Of a stretch of DNA of 5,293 nt, positions 1-5,293 are shown piece after piece. Positions within the stretch are counted from its first letter, which is position 1; each line of letters begins with the position of its first letter. The stretch comes from Planctomycetaceae bacterium. Lineage in GTDB: Bacteria; Planctomycetota; Planctomycetia; Planctomycetales; Planctomycetaceae. The notes under the pieces were generated by a model. That model was not told the DNA's origin. It made no database searches and saw only the letters and a list, made by a program, of their open reading frames with translations. The stretch covers positions 1-5,293 of the forward strand of contig WFOZ01000347.1 in assembly GCA_015487825.1 (NCBI GenBank), in the 5' to 3' direction. A program made the position numbers and the translations under genes.

Positions 1-7
1 GAACTCC

Positions 8-12
8 TGATG
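8..12 (+). promoter_or_regulatory. TGATG stop/start overlap with an upstream gene
   Basis: A TGA at 8-10 shares its A with the ATG at 10-12 that begins the M56 N-terminal segment. This arrangement is typical of translationally coupled genes, and there is no Shine-Dalgarno sequence in the nine bases before the ATG, which fits coupling. Only the last two sense codons of the putative upstream gene are visible (Asn-Ser-stop), so its identity cannot be read. In BlaR1-type operons the preceding gene is normally a BlaI/MecI winged-helix repressor; that assignment is inference from family context only. Confidence 0.35.
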
Positions 13-184
13 AATCTGCTGTATTCCACACTAAATAACCCTGCTGTTTTGACATGGGGCTGGGTATTGCTTCACTTTCTGTGGCAGGGAACATGCAACC
101 ATCACTCCCGAACTGCAACGCGCGACCGGCAGCGATTGGCAAGACCGACTGGAACCAGCTCTCCCCTGGCTTGTCTCAGCCTGG
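10..184 (+). pseudogene. Broken N-terminus of the M56 peptidase gene (frame change plus missing segment)
   Basis: Frame 1 from the ATG at 10 encodes a typical M56 N-terminus ending in WVLLHFLWQGT (to about base 93), which matches the first transmembrane helix of BlaR1-like proteins. After that, frame 1 turns into an unrelated, Arg/Ser/Cys-rich tail ending at 306. Frame 2, open from base 53, instead becomes family-like from about base 92: HATITPELQRATGSDWQDRL, followed by EPALPWLVSAWLLG, which runs directly into the long reading frame at 185. In relatives, an estimated 50-70 residues lie between these two parts, including the second transmembrane helix and its charged loop; none of them are seen here. 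The simplest reading is an internal deletion near bases 88-98 that also shifted the frame by one. An assembly or sequencing error could explain the frame change but not easily the missing helix. Frame 2 has no ATG between 53 and 310, so the downstream part has no good independent start. Confidence 0.72.
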
Positions 185-3100
185 TTGCTGGGTGTTCTGC
201 TGCTCTCGGTGCGGCTTGTGGGTGGGGGGTGGTTCGTTCGTCGTTTGATTTCACAGAGCGATCCCTTGCGGGCAGAGTGGAAAACTGTTGCCAAACGTCT
301 CATTGAACAAATGCAGATTGGCCAGGCGATTCGCTGGCTCCAATCATCTCGTATTCAGGTTCCGCAAGTGGTCGGGTGGTGGATGCCGGTGATTCTTGTG
401 CCAACTTCAATCTTTTCGACGTTGACTCCACGAGAAATCGAATGCCTGCTGCTTCACGAACTCGCCCACATTCGCCGACATGATTATGCGATCAATTTGT
501 TTCAATGCCTCATTGAAACATTCTTCTTCTTTCATCCTTCTGTCTGGTGGTTGTCGCAACGGATACGGTTGGAGCGGGAACTTGCCTGCGACGAAACGGT
601 CGTAAATATCACCGGCGACCCGCTGGCCTTTTCGCGGGCGCTTCTTGCGCTGGCAGACCTTGTACAACTTCCTCAACCAACTCTCGCAGCCACTGAAAGT
701 GATCTGACGAAACGGGTGCATTCGATTCTTAAAACAGGCCGCGCGGGAAAATCTCAATCTTGGGCGGTGCTGATATGCGTCACAGTTTGCATGTTCGCAG
801 TGGGGGCTGTGATACTGATGAACCAGTCGACAGAGCAGCCTGACCCCGGCTCAGAACCTGTCACAGAAATTGAAAAAGACCGCACGATTAAACGGTTTGT
901 CAAAGCAGGACTTCTCGTCCCCGATCTCTCGGGCGTCATCGTAGATGAATTGGGAAAACCGATTCCGGATGCGGTCGTCACTTTGCGGCAAAATGGTCGT
1001 GGATGGCGTTCTTCGGGAGGAGGTCCAACCATCTGGAAAGACCTGGCTCGAACGAAATCGGATTCGCAGGGACGTTTTCTGTTTACTGAAGTTTTCGACA
1101 GCAAAACGATCCGACAGGCTCCTTCGTACGATATTGTCACTTTCAAAGAGAATTACGCTCTCGGCTGGAAACATGTTCAACCAAAGAAAACGAGTGATAA
1201 ACTGAAAATTACTCTCAAGCAGCCTGTAAATATTTCAGGGAGAGTTGTCGATGAATTCGGAAAACCTGTTTCGGGTGCGAAAGTTCTATTGAAGCATTTG
1301 ATGTCGATCCGCCATATTACTCAAGCCGATCTTGAAATAGGCCGCTGGCCGAGCTACACAGACTCAACTTTCGTTTCGTTGCATGGCTTCCGTGAGCCAC
1401 TTTCAACCACAACCGATGCCGAAGGGCGTTTTCAGCTGTCTGGAGCAGTGGCCAATTCTGGTGTGTTCCTAGAAGTTGCGCACCCGGAACATCTGATAAA
1501 AAATGCATTTGCAGCCACAGTAGTTGCCCTCGATCCTGCGACCGCTTCAAAAACCAAACGTGATGTTCAGACAGGCGAAATGTCGATTGCCCTCAAACGT
1601 GGATATCGGCTGAAAATCAGAGTGCTCGATGACAATACAGGCAAACCTGTTTTTAATGTTCGCTACGCCCCAGTGCATGGAACTTATCACACCCCTCCAC
1701 GAGGCCGATCTGAAGGGGGAACCATTCAGATCGATCATCTTCCCTCGCCCGAGTTTCTAGCCATCGTTTATCCACCGGAAAATAGTGACTATCTGGCCTG
1801 TCGTCGCCATATCGAGTGGCCAATTGATCAATATGTTCGGGAGGTCGATGTTCGGCTCAAAAAAGGTATTCCCGTTCGTGGCCAAGTCACTGACGAGAAA
1901 GATCAGGGAATCGCAAGCGTTGAAGTTTTTGTGAATGGAAATCACCACGAATTGCCCCACATTTCCAATCGTCAACATCTGATACCTGCACAACCATTTG
2001 TGACCGATACACAGGGACGGTTCACAGCGTATCTAATTCCCGGAGATTATACATTCTCTCCAAGAGGCAGAATTCGGGGGTTTATGAATGCTCGCGATAC
2101 CAGCAGCAGCAAGAAAATCGTCGTAACAAAAACGGGGGTGACAAAACGGCCTGTTCTCAAGCTTGTTCCTGCTCCACGGTTTCAACTGGTGGTGACCGAC
2201 CCGAACGGAAATCCGGCTCCGAATGTTGACATCTTTGCCCAAGCCTACTCTTCCTTGAATAGCTATTTTCCGATCAGAGCAACAACGAACAAGGATGGGA
2301 AATATCTGCTCGATCAGTTATTTATGAATAAAGCTCCAGTACAGGATATATTTGGCGAGGAGGTCATCTTTCGGGATCGCGAGAACAACCTCGGTGCCCG
2401 ATTGATCTTTCAACGCCCGCAGCAGGATGAGCCGGTCGAACAGACCGTGAAAGTTCGTTTGAAAAAATTGGGAACCGTGGTTGGTCGAACAGTAAGTGCA
2501 GAAACCGGAAAGCCGATCTCGGGAACTTCGCTATGGCTGTATAAGCAAGACCATATTAGAAATATCGCGAATGCTACCGGTGAATCCACCACAACTGGAG
2601 CTGACGGACGATTTGAATTAAAAGGTGTGCTTCCCGATATCGAGCATCATCTCTCGATGAGACATACGCGATTTAAAGTTCCCAACGGCATCAAAACTCG
2701 TTTTAAGATGACCGCATCGGAAGCCTTTGATTTTGGTGACATCAAACTCGGTCCATTAACTTCTCCAGCCTCTGCAAATACTCCCCTATTGGTGAAAGTC
2801 GTTGCACCGGATGTTGACACTCTTTCACCGGAAAAGGCATTTCAACAACTGGAATCGACCTACAAAACGGTATTTAAGAGCTATCGTGATAAATACAAAG
2901 AACTCAGAAAGCAATACTCCAGCGAGTACATCGTGTTGCAGCTGGAACCGACCCCTTCGTACTGCAAGGCATTTTTGAAGCTTGCCAATCGCGATCCTGA
3001 AAGTGACATCGCGTTAAAATCATATTTGTGGATTGTGACTTCGCGTCACGTATCCGGAAGTGAAAAAAAGTGTCGCGCATTTCGTGCCGAGGCGACAGAG

Positions 3101-3889
3101 GCGATTGTCGCGAAGTTTCTGGATCGCCCGGAAATAGCCAGTTGTATCCGACTTGCCGTGAACAGCCAACTGAAAAAAACGTTGAAATATGCTCCGAGTG
3201 ACAATGACCGACTCATTGCCGCCGCTGAAAAACTGATGAAACGAAACCAGCATCGCGAGGTTCACGCGCGTGCCTGCTACTATCTTGTCGAGCGGTTAAT
3301 GAACAGCCTACTGGGTCGTTTACCCTATCAGCAACATAATGTCTCCCCTGAAACGGTTGCACAATGCCGACATTATCTGGAGCGGCTGAAAAAAGAATTC
3401 CCCGAATACGATCATTTTCTATACGGAACATACGGAAAAGCTGCTGAACGATTGCTGTACGACATTGATCACCTGCTTGTCGGCAAAACGCCCCCCGAGC
3501 TCGCAGGGACTGACGTCACCGGCATGCAGGTGAAGCTGAGTGATTTTCGAGGGAAATTTGTTATCGTCGATTTCTGGCAAGGAGTCGGCCCCGTAACAAG
3601 TGGTCACGATAGCTTGAAACATATTATGGACAAAGCGGACGACCGCGTAGCAGTCTTTGGAGTGGTCAGTTCCAGTCGTAAGGAAGTCTTGGCCGAAGTC
3701 GAGAAATACAAAATGAACTACCCTGTTTTCGCTGACGGCAGAAAAGGACCGTTCTTCACAAAATGGAATATCCACACTTGGCCAACGACCATTCTGCTCG
3801 ATGAACAAGGAACGATTTTGTATCGAGGACAGCGGGGAACAGCGTTAGAGAATATCTTGATCGAGAAACTGGCCGAGAAAACCCCCTGA
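185..3889 (+). CDS. BlaR1/M56-type zinc metallopeptidase fused to prealbumin-like repeats and a cysteine-less thioredoxin-like domain
   Basis: The TTG at 185 is only the most upstream usable start left in this frame; homology continues upstream, so the true gene probably began at base 10. Seen in order (numbering from 185): rest of a transmembrane helix (1-18); the M56 catalytic region with HELAH at 91-95 and RELACDE at 131-137, where E132 is the probable third zinc ligand; a last transmembrane helix at about 192-212; at least six carboxypeptidase-regulatory-like units (249-858); an alpha-helical segment (about 876-1096); and a TlpA/redoxin-like domain (about 1098-1234). In BlaR1/MecR1 the M56 domain cleaves a repressor after an extracytoplasmic sensor domain detects its signal. 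Here the repeats and thioredoxin-like part occupy the sensor position after the last helix, so they are expected outside the cytoplasmic membrane. The zinc motif is intact, but the lost N-terminal helix should disturb topology, so function is doubtful. The signal sensed is unknown. Confidence 0.85.
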   Translation: MLGVLLLSVRLVGGGWFVRRLISQSDPLRAEWKTVAKRLIEQMQIGQAIRWLQSSRIQVPQVVGWWMPVILVPTSIFSTLTPREIECLLLHELAHIRRHDYAINLFQCLIETFFFFHPSVWWLSQRIRLERELACDETVVNITGDPLAFSRALLALADLVQLPQPTLAATESDLTKRVHSILKTGRAGKSQSWAVLICVTVCMFAVGAVILMNQSTEQPDPGSEPVTEIEKDRTIKRFVKAGLLVPDLSGVIVDELGKPIPDAVVTLRQNGRGWRSSGGGPTIWKDLARTKSDSQGRFLFTEVFDSKTIRQAPSYDIVTFKENYALGWKHVQPKKTSDKLKITLKQPVNISGRVVDEFGKPVSGAKVLLKHLMSIRHITQADLEIGRWPSYTDSTFVSLHGFREPLSTTTDAEGRFQLSGAVANSGVFLEVAHPEHLIKNAFAATVVALDPATASKTKRDVQTGEMSIALKRGYRLKIRVLDDNTGKPVFNVRYAPVHGTYHTPPRGRSEGGTIQIDHLPSPEFLAIVYPPENSDYLACRRHIEWPIDQYVREVDVRLKKGIPVRGQVTDEKDQGIASVEVFVNGNHHELPHISNRQHLIPAQPFVTDTQGRFTAYLIPGDYTFSPRGRIRGFMNARDTSSSKKIVVTKTGVTKRPVLKLVPAPRFQLVVTDPNGNPAPNVDIFAQAYSSLNSYFPIRATTNKDGKYLLDQLFMNKAPVQDIFGEEVIFRDRENNLGARLIFQRPQQDEPVEQTVKVRLKKLGTVVGRTVSAETGKPISGTSLWLYKQDHIRNIANATGESTTTGADGRFELKGVLPDIEHHLSMRHTRFKVPNGIKTRFKMTASEAFDFGDIKLGPLTSPASANTPLLVKVVAPDVDTLSPEKAFQQLESTYKTVFKSYRDKYKELRKQYSSEYIVLQLEPTPSYCKAFLKLANRDPESDIALKSYLWIVTSRHVSGSEKKCRAFRAEATEAIVAKFLDRPEIASCIRLAVNSQLKKTLKYAPSDNDRLIAAAEKLMKRNQHREVHARACYYLVERLMNSLLGRLPYQQHNVSPETVAQCRHYLERLKKEFPEYDHFLYGTYGKAAERLLYDIDHLLVGKTPPELAGTDVTGMQVKLSDFRGKFVIVDFWQGVGPVTSGHDSLKHIMDKADDRVAVFGVVSSSRKEVLAEVEKYKMNYPVFADGRKGPFFTKWNIHTWPTTILLDEQGTILYRGQRGTALENILIEKLAEKTP
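929..2758 (+). repeat. Six carboxypeptidase-regulatory-like (prealbumin-fold) repeats within the M56 fusion
   Basis: The protein contains repeated units that open with a pattern like SGxVVDExGKPxxxAxVxL and, in five cases, continue to a (D/N)xxGRF-type strand. Openings lie near residues 249, 351, 475, 566, 666 and 767; the GRF-type strands are at about 293-298, 411-416, 608-613, 702-707 and 805-810. Units 1 and 2 are the most alike (VDELGKPI versus VDEFGKPV), also at the DNA level around 940-970 and 1249-1275, which suggests duplication of that pair. Such beta-sandwich modules usually act as spacers or binding modules in surface proteins. The third unit (near 475) lacks the GRF strand and is the least certain. 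Confidence 0.8.
3476..3889 (+). other. TlpA/redoxin-like thioredoxin-fold domain lacking the CxxC pair
   Basis: Residues about 1098-1234 of the M56 fusion follow the thioredoxin-like plan: VGKTPPELAGTDVTG, then LSDFRGKFVIVDFW, a GVVSSS strand, and KWNIHTWPTTILLDEQG with the cis-proline at 1200. At the active site, where relatives have WCGPC, this protein has FWQGVGPV (residues 1130-1137), so both cysteines are replaced by valine and the loop is one residue shorter. No cysteine occurs anywhere in the domain. It therefore cannot perform dithiol/disulfide exchange and is more likely a structural or binding module. The preceding helical segment, with LKLANRDPESDIALKSYLWI and HREVHARACYYL, resembles the region found before redoxin domains in planctomycete proteins. 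Confidence 0.8.
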
Positions 3890-4353
3890 GCGATTTTAGA
3901 GAAGATATTCCGAAGACAGTGTGATCATGTTCGCGAAACCTGGTGTACATGTTGAACCTGAATAAATGAAAAACCGTGGGAGTATCACGAGAGTGGGCAG
4001 AATGTCCGTTGTTGGCATTGCTTGAAGTTCAACGGCATCAATAAATCGAACACAGATTATGGCATGGCAATTCTTCTCACGAGTGGTTGAGTTTGCTCGC
4101 AATTCCAAGCCATAGAGTGTGCTATTGCGGCTCCTGCAGACAATATAATTCCTGCAATACCAATCATCGCTGAACAGCCTGTTCCTGTGGTGAAAAAGGT
4201 GCGTCACGGCGCCCCCTACAAATTGAATCCATTAAACAGGGAAGTTATTTCAGGACTATTCACTAATGCAAAGTTTCTGCTGAAAGAATCTCAACGATTA
4301 CTGAAACTTTCGCCGACACTCAGCAACAAAACACCGGGAGTCGCCTACGGTCA
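3890..4353. other. Convergent intergenic region without a convincing gene
   Basis: This 464-base stretch separates the M56 fusion from the minus-strand lipoprotein gene. Several open stretches exist on both strands but none has a good start, a recognisable domain or a ribosome binding site. The longest are a plus-strand frame open from 4091 to the TAA at 4355-4357 (no ATG; first GTG at 4187) and a minus-strand frame from a GTG at 4207 to 3896. I see no strong GC-rich hairpin followed by a T tract after either gene, so termination may be Rho-dependent or use weak structures. It could also hold the decayed remains of a small gene. Confidence 0.6.
4270..4310. repeat. Imperfect long-loop inverted repeat (AAAGTTTC / GAAACTTT)
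   Basis: AAAGTTTC at 4270-4277 and its exact complement GAAACTTT at 4303-4310 flank a 25-base loop. It lies about 45 bases beyond the stop of the minus-strand lipoprotein gene. The stem is only eight pairs and AT-rich, with no adjacent T run, so a role as a terminator or mRNA-end structure is weakly supported and chance is possible. Confidence 0.2.
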
Positions 4354-5103
4354 TTAAGGAGCAGATTCAGGGAGCAGGATCTTCCTCAGTTTAATGGCCA
4401 GTTCTTTAGATGGTTTATGAGAATAGCCCGCATCGAACCACATTTCTTCATCTGCAAATGCCCATAAAAACAAGGTACTAAATGCTTCTCCATTTCGGTC
4501 CCAGTATTGAGCTGAACCAAACCACTCGTGATTATCGGGTTTGTCTGGGTGCCATAGTTTGGTGACGGCTTTGCGCATTTCTGGTGTCATGTAGAAAAAA
4601 TCTACCGCATGTCCTAATTCCAGAATTGTAGTGCGCTGTGCCTGCAAGCCGCTGATGGTGTTATTGATCCCGATTTCACCACCATTTGATGCCCATCCCA
4701 ATGTTCCATTGCCCATCGGTTGCCATGAGATTTTGATCGAGCTGAGCCCCGACCTTCGCAGTCCCGGTCTCAAACGTTCGAACGGGAAAGTACAGCGAGA
4801 AAGTGCTGCTTTGACCGTGGCTTGTTGCTCTGCGGTACCTGAGATGAAAAATAGCCCAGAACCTGACGGCTGTGGAGTTGGCTGACCAACCGGTTGAGGA
4901 TAACTGATTGGTTTACCAACTGGGTGTGGGTTACTGCCCGTCTGCCCAATCGGCTGGGGTAAGGGATAGCCAATCGGTTGTGGCACTGGCCGGGGCATTG
5001 GTTGTGGCACTGGTCGAACGATTGGTTGGCAGCCAAGGCACAACAGAGCGCAGATTACACCTGCCAGGCGGCTCGTTCTACAGACTTTATTCTTCGCTCC
5101 CAT
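4354..5103 (-). CDS. Probable lipoprotein with Pro/Gln-rich stalk and degenerate lethal-factor-like metalloprotease domain
   Basis: The chosen ATG at 5101-5103 gives 249 residues with a lipoprotein signal: basic start (MGAKNKVCRTSR), hydrophobic core, and CLGC with the probable lipidated Cys25. The -3 position is Cys rather than the usual Leu, so the lipobox is not ideal. An ATG at 5176-5178 would add 25 residues before the signal and nearly coincides with the predicted transcription start, so it is less likely. Residues about 30-81 form a Pro/Gln-rich repeat stalk. The C-terminal half carries GGEIGINN, TTILELGHAVDFF (158-170) and YWDRNGEAFSTLF (200-212). This spacing and the GHAVDF and GEAF motifs resemble zincin peptidases of the anthrax lethal factor (ATLF) type, which have HExxH plus a downstream Glu. 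Here the first His is Leu161; Glu162, His165 and Glu206 remain. It is probably membrane-anchored outside the cytoplasmic membrane and either inactive or with altered metal binding. The family assignment is from motif recall, not a search. Confidence 0.8.
   Translation of the reverse strand: MGAKNKVCRTSRLAGVICALLCLGCQPIVRPVPQPMPRPVPQPIGYPLPQPIGQTGSNPHPVGKPISYPQPVGQPTPQPSGSGLFFISGTAEQQATVKAALSRCTFPFERLRPGLRRSGLSSIKISWQPMGNGTLGWASNGGEIGINNTISGLQAQRTTILELGHAVDFFYMTPEMRKAVTKLWHPDKPDNHEWFGSAQYWDRNGEAFSTLFLWAFADEEMWFDAGYSHKPSKELAIKLRKILLPESAP
4861..5016 (-). repeat. Pro/Gln-rich tandem repeat stalk in the lipoprotein
   Basis: Three consecutive eight-residue units (RPVPQPMP, RPVPQPIG, YPLPQPIG; 24 bases each, 4945-5016) are followed by two ten-residue units (QTGSNPHPVG, KPISYPQPVG) and one eight-residue unit (QPTPQPSG). 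At the DNA level the plus-strand 14-mer starting at 4976 recurs exactly at 5000, a 24-base offset, which shows recent tandem duplication. A stretch like this is likely an extended, flexible spacer holding the folded domain away from the lipid anchor. Copy number may vary between strains. Confidence 0.85.
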
Positions 5104-5112
5104 CACACCCCA

Positions 5113-5117
5113 TCCCT
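5113..5117 (-). promoter_or_regulatory. Shine-Dalgarno-like AGGGA supporting the ATG at 5103
   Basis: Reading the minus strand, AGGGA precedes the ATG at 5103 with a nine-base spacer, and a GGGG run lies even closer. The alternative ATG at 5178 has no comparable purine-rich site. This, with the signal peptide beginning right after 5103, decides the start. Confidence 0.5.
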
Positions 5118-5185
5118 TTTTCTTACAACCGGGGTTTTGCAACCACGGATAGCCAGCGTATCCCCCCACAGGAAACATCGCGGGG

Positions 5186-5215
5186 ATACTATCAGGGAAG
5201 TGGAAAACAGGTCAA
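5186..5215 (-). promoter_or_regulatory. Sigma70-like promoter for the lipoprotein gene
   Basis: On the minus strand TTGACC (5215-5210; five of six matches to the -35 consensus) and TAGTAT (5191-5186; four of six to the -10 consensus) are separated by 18 bases. Transcription would start near 5179, leaving a 5' untranslated leader of about 75 bases before the ATG at 5103. No operator-like palindrome is evident around it, and bases 5216-5293 show no gene. Confidence 0.5.
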
Positions 5216-5293
5216 GAGGATAAATAAGCTCTGAAAACAGATGGTTTCGGCGGAAGTTTGCGATAAAATCTGACATCCTCAGATATCTACGTC

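Noticed and set aside
10..306. 98-residue plus-strand ORF as a complete small protein
   Set aside because: Only the first 28 or so residues look like a real protein (M56 helix 1). The remainder is out-of-frame translation of the M56 gene, whose frame-2 reading matches the family.
3920..3955. Possible hairpin around the TTCGCGAA palindrome after the M56 gene
   Set aside because: Short palindrome without a loop or T tract, and the flanking CATGT/ACATG match is only five pairs; not adequate for a terminator call.
3896..4207. 103-codon minus-strand ORF in the intergenic region
   Set aside because: GTG start without a ribosome binding site, cysteine- and serine-scattered composition, no recognisable motif, and competing open frames over the same bases; probably chance.
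3890..4353. Possible mobile element or CRISPR in the intergenic region
   Set aside because: No terminal inverted repeats, target duplications, regularly spaced repeats or transposase-like reading frame seen.
5104..5178. N-terminal extension of the lipoprotein from the ATG at 5178
   Set aside because: The added 25 residues would precede a normal signal peptide, and the ATG nearly coincides with the predicted transcription start; the ATG at 5103 has an AGGGA site nine bases upstream.
4908..5234. Plus-strand ORF opposite the lipoprotein gene
   Set aside because: It is the antisense shadow of the Pro/Gln repeat tract and signal peptide; the minus strand gives a lipoprotein signal, repeats and a protease-like domain.

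Overview
The window most likely comes from a planctomycete (Planctomycetota). The evidence is one large gene that fuses a BlaR1/MecR1-type M56 membrane metallopeptidase to several carboxypeptidase-regulatory-like (prealbumin-fold) repeats, a helical segment and a thioredoxin-like domain of the kind common in planctomycete redoxin proteins. Weak or absent Shine-Dalgarno signals and roughly even base composition are compatible with this. Genus cannot be assigned from the window.

Layout. Bases 1-10 look like the last codons of an upstream gene whose TGA overlaps the ATG of the M56 gene (TGATG); in this family the upstream partner is usually a BlaI/MecI-type repressor, but that is inference. Bases 10-184 encode the M56 N-terminus in two different frames: the first transmembrane helix lies in frame 1 and the lead-in to a later helix in frame 2. 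The stretch normally found between them is missing, so the gene appears to carry a frame-changing internal deletion. Bases 185-3889 are the long intact remainder (1,234 codons). Bases 3890-4353 are a 464-base convergent intergenic region with no convincing gene. Bases 4354-5103 on the minus strand encode a lipoprotein with a Pro/Gln-rich repeat stalk and a metalloprotease-like domain resembling the anthrax lethal factor type. Bases 5104-5293 hold its leader and a good sigma70-like promoter.

How the genes relate. The two genes converge and there is no evidence that they share a pathway. They do share an unusual property: both have lost residues that define their enzyme class. The M56 fusion has VGPV where active thioredoxin-like domains have CGPC, and its N-terminal membrane portion is broken. 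The lipoprotein has LELGH where HExxH is expected. No mobile element, CRISPR array, tRNA or rRNA was seen. I do not see a clear new multi-gene system; the most informative points are the damaged M56 N-terminus, the unusual M56-repeat-thioredoxin fusion and the paired pseudoenzyme signatures.
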